Shown here: piece after piece, positions 1-5,007 of the stretch
Numbering within the stretch: position 1 is the first letter of the stretch
Layout: the number at the start of each line of letters is the position of its first letter
Assembly: GCA_021795795.1 (NCBI GenBank)
Contig: JAJYPA010000353.1
Span: 1 to 8,256, forward strand
Direction: 5' to 3'
Source: Pseudomonadota bacterium
GTDB lineage: Bacteria; Pseudomonadota; Gammaproteobacteria; Halothiobacillales; Halothiobacillaceae
Length of the DNA: 8,256 nucleotides
The notes under the pieces: generated by a model
Databases searched by the model: none
What the model saw: the letters and a program-made list of their open reading frames with translations, nothing else
Told to the model about the DNA's origin: nothing
Made by a program: the position numbers and the translations under genes

Positions 1-160
1 CGAGATCGGCGCGGCGTGGAAGAAAATCAGCAAGGCGGAACGGCCTTACCTGTCGGCAACCCTGGATGATCCGTCGTTCCCGGCGACCATCTACGCCCGT
101 CTGGTCGAGGGCGAGGATGGCGTGCACAACCTGATATGGTCGCGCAGCAAGGGCGATTGA
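1..160 (+). CDS. DUF736 family protein, 3' end only
   Basis: The reading frame is open from base 2 and stops with TGA at 158-160, giving the last 52 residues of a protein whose start lies outside the window. The segment [20 protein letters not shown], then the [17 protein letters not shown] stretch and the closing LIWSRSKGD, match the conserved C-terminal half of DUF736 proteins. These are about 100 residues long and of unknown biochemical function. They are commonly encoded in conjugative modules of proteobacterial integrative and conjugative elements and plasmids, close to partition and relaxase genes. The family call comes from remembered consensus, not a search. Its presence suggests the rest of the window is cargo of, or sits beside, such an element. 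A strong intrinsic terminator follows 14 bases after the stop. Confidence 0.85.
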   Translation, partial: EIGAAWKKISKAERPYLSATLDDPSFPATIYARLVEGEDGVHNLIWSRSKGD

Positions 161-173
161 TCATCGCCCTCGG

Positions 174-200
174 CGCCCCGCCTATGCGGCGGGGCGTTTT
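174..200 (+). terminator. Intrinsic terminator after the DUF736 gene
   Basis: A perfect 9-bp stem, CGCCCCGCC at 174-182 pairing with GGCGGGGCG at 188-196, closes a 5-base loop (TATGC). It is followed at once by TTTT (197-200). The stem is almost pure G+C. It ends the transcript of the upstream gene and separates it from the cargo genes to the right. Confidence 0.9.
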
Positions 201-393
201 CTGCGAAGGCTTTGATTCACAGGCCCCACCGTCAAGGCGGTGATCTTCCGATCACGATATTCAAACGGTGCAAGCCGGAACGATTGCATGCATGGGCCTG
301 ACTTGGGGCGCACTCTGACTTCCAGGATTAACCACATGGACCTTGTCTTTATGATTCAATGACTCTGTTCATGACAACCCCGGCGGATCCTCC

Positions 394-738
394 TTGAATA
401 CTGATACACCCGAATCCAGTCGCAAGGCATTGATCGATGCTCTGCTTCTCAAGCTCCCTGGCGTCAGTGCAAGAAAAATCAGCGGCCTTGATGCCTACTT
501 CGTCAGCGACAAGATGTTTGCCTGCATCAGCGGTAGCGGCGTCGGACTGCGCCTGCCCGCCGCCACCGCGACCGAACTGCAGTTTTCAAGGGGCGACGTC
601 GTCCCGTTTCAGCCCGGCGGCATGGCTAGCACCAGGGAATGGGTACAAATCGACCGCGCCGAGGCGGCTGAGTACGAAAAGGATCTCGATCTGTTTCAGA
701 CCTCGCTCGAGTTTGTGAAAGGCGCCCGAACCCGCTAG
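394..738 (+). CDS. TfoX N-terminal domain-like protein, TTG start
   Basis: This is a 114-residue protein. Residues about 24-90 fit the TfoX_N pattern: VSARKISGLDAYFVSDKMFA near residues 24-43, then a VGLRLP strand, a PFQPGGM turn and an EWVQI strand. Stand-alone TfoX_N proteins are common in proteobacteria and mostly uncharacterised. The name comes from the competence regulator TfoX/Sxy, but this protein lacks the second (TfoX_C) domain, so a competence role should not be assumed. No ATG or GTG lies in frame upstream before a stop at 352-354, so TTG at 394 is the first usable start. A weak GGCGGA at 382-387 lies 6 bases before it. The next in-frame ATG (514) would remove half the domain. A 12-codon mini-ORF (359-397) ends on this start (TTGA overlap). 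The gene has no close operon partner. Confidence 0.72.
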   Translation: MNTDTPESSRKALIDALLLKLPGVSARKISGLDAYFVSDKMFACISGSGVGLRLPAATATELQFSRGDVVPFQPGGMASTREWVQIDRAEAAEYEKDLDLFQTSLEFVKGARTR

Positions 739-1014
739 GTCGGAAGCGTCGTCTGACAGTCGTTTATCGGCCAGGAAGTGGGGCCGCCAGGGGGGATCGC
801 CGCGACCGTCCGGTCATCGGCCACAGTAAACGCACAAGCTTGTGCTACACAGTTCATTCATCTCGGTTCGGGAATCCTGGCAGTTAGCTTTGGCTCACAC
901 GGAGGTCTGTCCTTTGTTGTCCGCGTTCCCGCCGTGCTTGCCTTTTCAGACGGGTTTTGTTGATCCCATGCTCATCATATCTTTTAAAAACTTGTGGATA
1001 CTGATTGATTTGTA
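739..1014. other. Intergenic stretch with no recognisable gene
   Basis: Between the TfoX-like gene and the Fur-like box I find no coding sequence I can defend. A 61-codon GTG-start frame at 778-963 has no recognisable domain and no ribosome binding site. The stretch holds a perfect 14-bp palindrome, GCACAAGCTTGTGC (832-845), and a small hairpin GACCG-TC-CGGTC (804-815). From about 965 the composition shifts sharply to A+T, which fits the promoter region of the next gene. Confidence 0.6.
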
Positions 1015-1033
1015 AATAGGAATTGTTATCATT
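1015..1033 (+). promoter_or_regulatory. Putative Fur box upstream of hemP-like gene
   Basis: The 15-base core at 1017-1031 matches the Fur 7-1-7 pattern (TGATAAT-N-ATTATCA) at 10 of 14 positions. The right half, GTTATCA, is nearly perfect (6/7) and the left half, TAGGAAT, is weaker (4/7). The flanking AA and TT also fit the longer consensus. The site lies in an AT-rich stretch about 57 bases before the HemP-like ATG. A possible -35 (TTGTGG, 992-997) and -10 (TAAATA, 1013-1018) have a short 15-base spacer, so the promoter itself is uncertain. Fur control of hemP-type genes is established in proteobacteria. Fur control here is an inference from site and position. Confidence 0.5.
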
Positions 1034-1089
1034 CAGATAATTAAAGAGGGGCAATTAATCTCAATCAACCTAAATCCGACGACGACAGC

Positions 1090-1293
1090 ATGCACACGCC
1101 ACCCCTCCTCTATCCTTTCTTCGGTCAAGCTCGAGCAGCGGAATTTTCCGCTGAACATTACCCCAACGGATTTTTATACCATGGCAATCAGGAAATACTG
1201 ATCAGCCATAACGGTGATCACTATCGCTTGTGTATAACCAAAACAGCAAACTGTCTCCGATCAAATAATTCAAACTCTCATCATGCAAGCTAA
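1090..1293 (+). CDS. hemP: HemP/HmuP-like hemin uptake protein with frameshifted C-terminus
   Basis: The 67-residue reading frame contains a HemP domain at residues about 28-51: LYHGNQEILISHNGDHYRLCITKT. HemP/HmuP proteins are small (about 40-90 residues), end in a motif like YRLRxTRxGKLILTK, and help activate heme-receptor genes under iron limitation. Here the frame leaves the family after ITKT and runs on as ANCLRSNNSNSHHAS. If one base is restored near position 1246, the frame reads GKLSPIK and stops at TAA 1266-1268, exactly the family ending. A single-base deletion (or read error) is therefore likely. In the actual frame the stop overlaps the next gene by 11 bases; in the restored frame it ends 14 bases before it. 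A Fur-like box lies upstream. No strong ribosome binding site is visible before ATG 1090, so the start is less sure than the domain. Confidence 0.68.
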   Translation: MHTPPLLYPFFGQARAAEFSAEHYPNGFLYHGNQEILISHNGDHYRLCITKTANCLRSNNSNSHHAS

Positions 1294-2467
1294 AACATTT
1301 CTTATTGGAGCTTTGCTAATGAGTGGGTGCGGCGTTACCGTCTCCGAACTGTTGCCACCACCGCCCTCAACAGATACCTTGCCGCCAAAGGAAAAACTGG
1401 GAGAAGCGCTGTTTTTCGACCCCAAATTGTCGTCGCCCGCCGGCCGCTCCTGCGCAAGCTGTCATGATCCAAGCCGCGCCTTCAGCGACCCCAACCAGGC
1501 CACCCCAACCTCTGAGGGCGCGGTCAGTGGTCGTTTTGCCGCGCGCAACAGCCCAACCGCGATGTATGCATCGTTCAGTCCGCACTTCCATTTTGATAAA
1601 ACCGAAGGCTTGTATCTTGGGGGGCAGTTTGTAGATGGTCGGGCGGCAACGCTCGAAGAGCAGGCCAAAGGGCCTTTCCTCAATCCGCTTGAAATGAACA
1701 ATCCGAATGCGGCTGCCGTGGTGGAAAAGGTTCGTGCGTCGGCCTACGCGGATTTATTCCGCCAGGTTTATGGCCCGTCCGCGTTGGACGATGTGGATGG
1801 CGCTTTCGACAAGATCGCTGAAGCCATTGCCGCATTTGAGCGCCGCCCGCTGTTCAGTCGCTTCACCTCCAAATATGATGCCTATCTGGCCGGCAATGCG
1901 CGGCTGACCAGCCAGGAGTTGCGTGGTATGCGCGCTTTCGAAGACGAGAAAAAGGGCAACTGTGCCGCCTGCCACCCCAGCCGGCCCGCCGCAAACGGCA
2001 CGCCACCACTGTTCACCGACTTCAGCTATGACAACCTCGGAGTGGGGCGCAATCCGCACAACCGCTTTTATCAGCAAGCCTCGAAATTCAATCCGGACGG
2101 ACGCACCTTCGTTGACCGCGGTTTGGGCGCATTTACCAAGCAGGCCCCAGAAGACGGAAAATTTAAAGTACCCACGCTACGCAATGTCGCACTCACTGCA
2201 CCCTACTTGCACAACGGTTACTTTAAGGGCCTGCGCAACGTGGTGGATTTCTACAACACACGCGACATCAAACCCGTGTGCAAAAACCCATTCACCGATG
2301 AAACCAGCGCACTGATGCAAAACTGCTGGCCCGTGCCCGAGGTAGGCGAGAACATCAATACTGACGAACTGGGCAATCTCAAACTCAGCGACCAAGAAGT
2401 GGATGATATCGTCGCTTTCATGCATACGCTGACGGATGGCTGGAAGCCGAATTCTCGCGGGCACTAA
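1283..2467 (+). CDS. Di-heme cytochrome c peroxidase / MauG-family lipoprotein
   Basis: This 394-residue protein has two c-type heme motifs, CASCH (residues 57-61) and CAACH (227-231), one in each half as in bacterial di-heme peroxidases and MauG. The conserved block KVPTLRNVALTAPYLHNG (295-312) of the C-terminal domain is present, as is the late YLH-NGYF...VVDFYN stretch. Classical members reduce hydrogen peroxide in the periplasm with electrons from small cytochromes; MauG-like members oxidise other substrates. The sequence does not decide which applies. Residues 1-16 form a short hydrophobic signal ending MSGC, a plausible lipobox with C16, so the protein is probably membrane-anchored on the periplasmic side. 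ATG 1283 is preferred because the next in-frame ATG (1319) would remove the signal. No clear ribosome binding site precedes 1283, and translation may depend on read-through from the HemP-like gene. Length is typical of the family. Confidence 0.9.
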   Translation: MQAKTFLIGALLMSGCGVTVSELLPPPPSTDTLPPKEKLGEALFFDPKLSSPAGRSCASCHDPSRAFSDPNQATPTSEGAVSGRFAARNSPTAMYASFSPHFHFDKTEGLYLGGQFVDGRAATLEEQAKGPFLNPLEMNNPNAAAVVEKVRASAYADLFRQVYGPSALDDVDGAFDKIAEAIAAFERRPLFSRFTSKYDAYLAGNARLTSQELRGMRAFEDEKKGNCAACHPSRPAANGTPPLFTDFSYDNLGVGRNPHNRFYQQASKFNPDGRTFVDRGLGAFTKQAPEDGKFKVPTLRNVALTAPYLHNGYFKGLRNVVDFYNTRDIKPVCKNPFTDETSALMQNCWPVPEVGENINTDELGNLKLSDQEVDDIVAFMHTLTDGWKPNSRGH

Positions 2468-2640
2468 ATCACACCACGCTCCAGACCTAAAATCGTTTAG
2501 CCACCGAAATCCAACCAGGAACCCTCCCTCGACCAGTGTAGTGGGGGTGGTTCCTGCACGGGTACAGAACAACTGGTCAGCATGCAGTTCCGATAGCGCT
2601 TACGCTATTGTCACCCTAACCACATCTCGACTCTATTCCG
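2468..2640. other. Intergenic stretch with two hairpins after the peroxidase gene
   Basis: I see no gene here. Two inverted repeats stand out. AGGAACC (2517-2523) pairs with GGTTCCT (2549-2555), and the pairing continues imperfectly inward (CTCCC against GGGGG). ATAGCG (2593-2598) pairs with CGCTAT (2603-2608) around a CTTA loop. Neither is followed by a T-run, so neither is a convincing intrinsic terminator. The first may still help end or stabilise the upstream transcript. Confidence 0.5.
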
Positions 2641-2802
2641 ACCATTTTGCCGCCCCCACTTCAAACCGTTATCTATGTTGTGGCCGTACTGATCGGTGGC
2701 TACTACTTCGGTCGTGAGGCACTCGAGAAACTGATCAAGGAACGGGAAATCTGTCTGGTGCCGCTGCTACTCGGCTCTGCGTCCAAGGGAACAACGCGAT
2801 GA
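2641..2802 (+). pseudogene. Remnant of a Zn/Cd/Pb-type P-type ATPase (N-terminal membrane region)
   Basis: The frame 2641-2802 reads LQTVIYVVAVLIGGYYFGRE (residues from 2659) and then ALEKLIKEREI up to 2751. This closely resembles the second membrane helix and following loop of heavy-metal P1B ATPases (ZntA/CadA type), where the family continues GIELLM. Here the family match breaks at 2752, and after about 17 unrelated codons the frame stops at 2800-2802. Shifting frame at 2754 gives SGAAAT, which could be the continuation after a small internal deletion; that is an inference. There is no start codon context, no catalytic DKTG and no ATP-binding domain. It therefore cannot be a working transporter and is best read as a fossil of a cadA-like gene lost beside the CadC-type regulator. 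Confidence 0.6.
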
Positions 2803-2866
2803 GAAACTACAGCTAAGTACAGTCTGCCCTTCATTCCGCATATCGTCAAAGAACCCCAAATACTTC

Positions 2867-2896
2867 TTGCGCTATCAATCACACTCAGTTTATCAT
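2867..2896 (+). promoter_or_regulatory. Candidate promoter of the CadC-type operon
   Basis: A TATCAT at 2891-2896 matches the sigma-70 -10 consensus at five of six bases. The best partner at 18 bases is TTGCGC (2867-2872), which keeps only the TTG of the -35 consensus, as is usual for promoters held by a repressor. The start point would fall near 2903, giving a leader of about 25 bases before ATG 2929. Confidence 0.4.
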
Positions 2897-2919
2897 TTTC
2901 GTAATCGTCTAAATGATAA
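2890..2919. promoter_or_regulatory. Candidate operator of the CadC-type repressor
   Basis: TTATCATTT (2890-2898) and AAATGATAA (2911-2919) form a perfect 9-bp inverted repeat around a 12-base spacer. It begins on the presumed -10 box and ends 9 bases before the repressor ATG. ArsR/SmtB-family dimers bind such AT-rich dyads overlapping their own promoters and let go when metal binds. A 9-bp repeat could arise by chance in a window this size, so the position carries most of the weight. Confidence 0.55.
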
Positions 2920-2928
2920 GCGCTCCCG

Positions 2929-3309
2929 ATGCCTGCTACCAAAATTATCTCCAGCCCTGTCTGCCACGTAACCTGCTTCGAGCAAGAGAAGGTCGCCCGG
3001 ATCAAGGCCGAGCTGGCGAAAGAGGAACAGTTGCTGCCGCAACTCGCCGAGCTGTACAAATTGCTCGGCAACGTCACACGGCTGAAAATATTGCTGGCGC
3101 TCGCCCATGGCGAACTGTGTGTTTGCGACGTGTCCCATGTCCTGGGACTGACCATCGCCGCCACCTCGCACCAGCTCAAGCTGCTGCGCAGCCAAGGTTG
3201 GCTCACCATGCGCAACGACGGCAAGATGGTCTATTACCGGGTGCACAACGAGAGCCTGCTCAAGGCGCTCAAGGGTGACTTCTGTCTTCTTGAAGAGCGC
3301 TTGGCATGA
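2929..3309 (+). CDS. CadC-type ArsR/SmtB-family metal-sensing repressor
   Basis: This 126-residue winged-helix repressor has the full set of cysteines that marks the CadC Cd/Pb/Zn sensor: C12-X3-C16 in the N-terminal arm (CHVTCFEQEKV) and C64-V-C66 in the ELCVCD motif of the metal-binding helix. The recognition helix TIAATSHQLKLL and the wing DGKMVYYRV follow in the usual order. In CadC these four thiolates bind soft metals and release the protein from DNA. The second, C-terminal Zn site of CadC is not obvious here. ATG 2929 keeps the CX3C arm; no strong ribosome binding site is visible. The stop overlaps the next ATG (ATGA, 3306-3309), so it is the first gene of an operon that it probably represses itself through the dyad at 2890-2919. 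The absence of a working cadA behind it is notable. Confidence 0.9.
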   Translation: MPATKIISSPVCHVTCFEQEKVARIKAELAKEEQLLPQLAELYKLLGNVTRLKILLALAHGELCVCDVSHVLGLTIAATSHQLKLLRSQGWLTMRNDGKMVYYRVHNESLLKALKGDFCLLEERLA

Positions 3310-4457
3310 ACGCCGAAATCACGGATAAACCCCTGCTGGTCACAGTGCGTACGGAGCTGCGTAGCGCGATGGAGGCGACCAAGTGCCACCGCTGCGGATG
3401 CTTCCAGGACACCGTTGCCGCCTTCGAGGCCTCGACACCCCTGCGAACGCTGCTTCCGGGTCTGATCGAAGAGGCGAGGACACTGTTCGAGGCTCGGCGC
3501 TACGACTGCCTGGGCTGCGAGGTGTGCTGGCCGGCGCTGGCAGACAACGCCGCGTCCGAGCTGGACCCGGCCTTGGCGCAGACGAGCCACTGCGCTACCG
3601 AGGAGCCGCTGCAGCGCAAGGGCTGGCCGCCGGTTCCCGGCGACTACCGGGTGCTGCGCTTTCAGGCGCCAGTTGCGGTGTGCACCCTGAATTCCGACGA
3701 ACTCGCGGCGCGCCTGGCCGCCATCCGCCCGCCAGGCATGGCGATCGTCGGCAGCCTGCGCACAGAGAACCTCGGCATCGAACATCTCATCCGCAACCTG
3801 CTGCCCAATCCCAGCGTGCGCTACCTCGTTGTCTGTGGCGAAGACACGCGCAAGGCGATTGGCCATTTGCCCGGGCAGTCGCTGGTCAGCCTCGTGCAGC
3901 ACGGTCTCGATGAGAATGGGCGCATCCGCAACGCCCAAGGCAAGCGTCCTGTCATCAAGAACGTGGGGCGTGAGCAGGTCGAAGCCTTCCGCCGCCGCGT
4001 CGAGGTGATCGACCTGATCGGCGAAACCGATGTCGGGACGATTGCCGAGGCGATCGCGCAGGCCGCCGCCAACAACCCGGGGGCGGCGGCGGATCTCGTC
4101 CCCGAGGCGGTGCAGGTTCCCGTCGAGCAGGCGGTGGAGCCGGCACGCCTGATATCGGATCCGAAAGGCTACCTCGTGATCTATCCAGACCGTCGGCGCC
4201 ACCTCTTGGTACTGGAACACTACGCCAACAACGGCGTGCTTAACCGCATTTTCGAAGGCGCGACTGTGACTGCCTTGTACGCTACCGTGATCGCGGAAGA
4301 GCTAATCAGCCGCCTCGATCACGCCGCCTATATCGGACGCGAGCTAGCACGGGCGGAGCACGCACTGCGCTCCGGCGGCGAATACGTGCAGGACCGCGCT
4401 CCGGGTGAGAAAGGCGCTGCGGCATGGGCCTGCGCCAGCGTCTCAAGTTGCGGTTGA
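3306..4457 (+). CDS. MtrA-like corrinoid-binding protein with Cys-rich N-terminus and DUF4346-like C-terminus
   Basis: This is a 383-residue soluble protein in three parts. Residues 1-100 are Cys-rich: C27-X2-C30-X-C32 and C68-X2-C71-X2-C74, suited to an Fe-S cluster or metal. Residues about 108-255 resemble subunit A of archaeal methyltetrahydromethanopterin:coenzyme M methyltransferase: GDYRVL, PVAVCTLNS, then TENLGIEHLIRNLLPNPSVR, VVCGED and IGHLPGQS. The last contains H187, which lines up with the histidine recalled as the cobalt ligand of MtrA (GHxxGQS). Residues about 285-365 resemble DUF4346 (YLVIYPDRRRHLLVLEHY, then AIAEELISRLDHAAYIGREL). Archaeal MtrA carries a methyl group on a corrinoid; this bacterial protein lacks MtrA's membrane anchor and the other Mtr subunits, so its reaction is unknown. 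ATG 3306 overlaps the repressor stop. Methyl or corrinoid chemistry under soft-metal control is inferred. Confidence 0.78.
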   Translation: MNAEITDKPLLVTVRTELRSAMEATKCHRCGCFQDTVAAFEASTPLRTLLPGLIEEARTLFEARRYDCLGCEVCWPALADNAASELDPALAQTSHCATEEPLQRKGWPPVPGDYRVLRFQAPVAVCTLNSDELAARLAAIRPPGMAIVGSLRTENLGIEHLIRNLLPNPSVRYLVVCGEDTRKAIGHLPGQSLVSLVQHGLDENGRIRNAQGKRPVIKNVGREQVEAFRRRVEVIDLIGETDVGTIAEAIAQAAANNPGAAADLVPEAVQVPVEQAVEPARLISDPKGYLVIYPDRRRHLLVLEHYANNGVLNRIFEGATVTALYATVIAEELISRLDHAAYIGRELARAEHALRSGGEYVQDRAPGEKGAAAWACASVSSCG

Positions 4458-4506
4458 GTGGCATCGAAGATTGGCGCCCAATGAATCCCCGGAAGGAATT
4501 GAGGAA

Positions 4507-5007
4507 ATGAAAAAATCGAAGGTGACCGAAATGCGGGGGGTGGAATCGACCGGAACCGTTAAGAAGCGTAGGTACTGGATTGCAGCGCCGCTCGTGTTAA
4601 GCGCCGCATTGGTGACGGGTACCGCGTTCTTGGCCGGTGGCAAGGCCACGAGCGCCTTGCCCGACTTACTGGGCAAGGCGCAGCTGCCGCTGCCCAAGGG
4701 AGCATTGCAAGTGGACGATTTAAAATCCGATCCGAGAGGCTACACCGGCAGCATTCTGGTGCGCGGCGTCGTGGCAAAGTTCGCTCCCAATGACCCACAT
4801 TTGGTGGGCTTGATTGACTCGCGCGAGGCCCGGGTCTGCCGAGACCTTAATTGTGCGCAGTGGTACCTTCCGGTCATGGTCAAGGACACCAATCTCAAGC
4901 CCTGGGATGAGGTGAACGTTCGCGGAACCATGACAGAGGACCCGAACAAGAAAATAGTTTATCTCCTCGCCGACTCAGTAGAGAACCTGGGCTCGATCAA
5001 GAAATGA
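4507..5007 (+). CDS. Membrane-anchored small protein with OB-like pattern and CX4C pair
   Basis: This is a 166-residue protein I cannot assign to a named family. A basic N-terminus (KKRR near residues 19-22) is followed by one hydrophobic segment (about 24-44), so it is likely anchored in the inner membrane with the rest in the periplasm. Residues 68-162 have an OB-fold-like beta pattern (YTGSILVRGVVAKF, LVGLID, WDEVNVRGTM, IVYLLADSVENLG) reminiscent of CcmE or other periplasmic OB proteins, but without the heme-binding motif of CcmE. C111 and C116 (VCRDLNCAQWYLPV) could form a disulfide or bind metal. ATG 4507 is chosen because GAGG lies just upstream; the frame opens earlier (4405) but would then run inside the MtrA-like gene without a ribosome binding site. 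It starts 49 bases after the MtrA-like stop and overlaps the permease ATG. It may be the periplasmic partner of the ABC transporter. Confidence 0.75.
   Translation: MKKSKVTEMRGVESTGTVKKRRYWIAAPLVLSAALVTGTAFLAGGKATSALPDLLGKAQLPLPKGALQVDDLKSDPRGYTGSILVRGVVAKFAPNDPHLVGLIDSREARVCRDLNCAQWYLPVMVKDTNLKPWDEVNVRGTMTEDPNKKIVYLLADSVENLGSIKK

Noticed and set aside
739..770. Possible Tn3-family inverted repeat end (GTCGTCTGACAG-like)
   Set aside because: Only a few bases resemble remembered Tn3/Tn21 ends, there is no matching partner end in the window, and no transposase is present.
832..845. Perfect 14-bp palindrome GCACAAGCTTGTGC
   Set aside because: A palindrome of this size is expected about once in two windows of this length, and nothing around it suggests an operator or attachment site.
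778..963. 61-codon + strand frame starting at GTG
   Set aside because: No recognisable domain, no ribosome binding site and unremarkable residue use; probably an open frame by chance.
2517..2555. Hairpin after the peroxidase gene as an intrinsic terminator
   Set aside because: The stem has a 7-bp perfect part but a long loop, and no T-run follows.
2703..3224. Minus-strand frame of 173 codons opposite the repressor, a possible divergent gene
   Set aside because: Serine-rich shadow of the + strand genes with no domain; the P-type ATPase remnant and CadC motif both read on the + strand.
3234..4220. Long open frame on the minus strand (328 codons)
   Set aside because: It lies opposite the CadC-type and MtrA-like genes, has no family signature, and is explained by the GC-rich codon pattern of those genes.
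4405..4506. Upstream extension of the OB-like protein
   Set aside because: It would start inside the MtrA-like gene without a ribosome binding site and add non-hydrophobic residues before the anchor.
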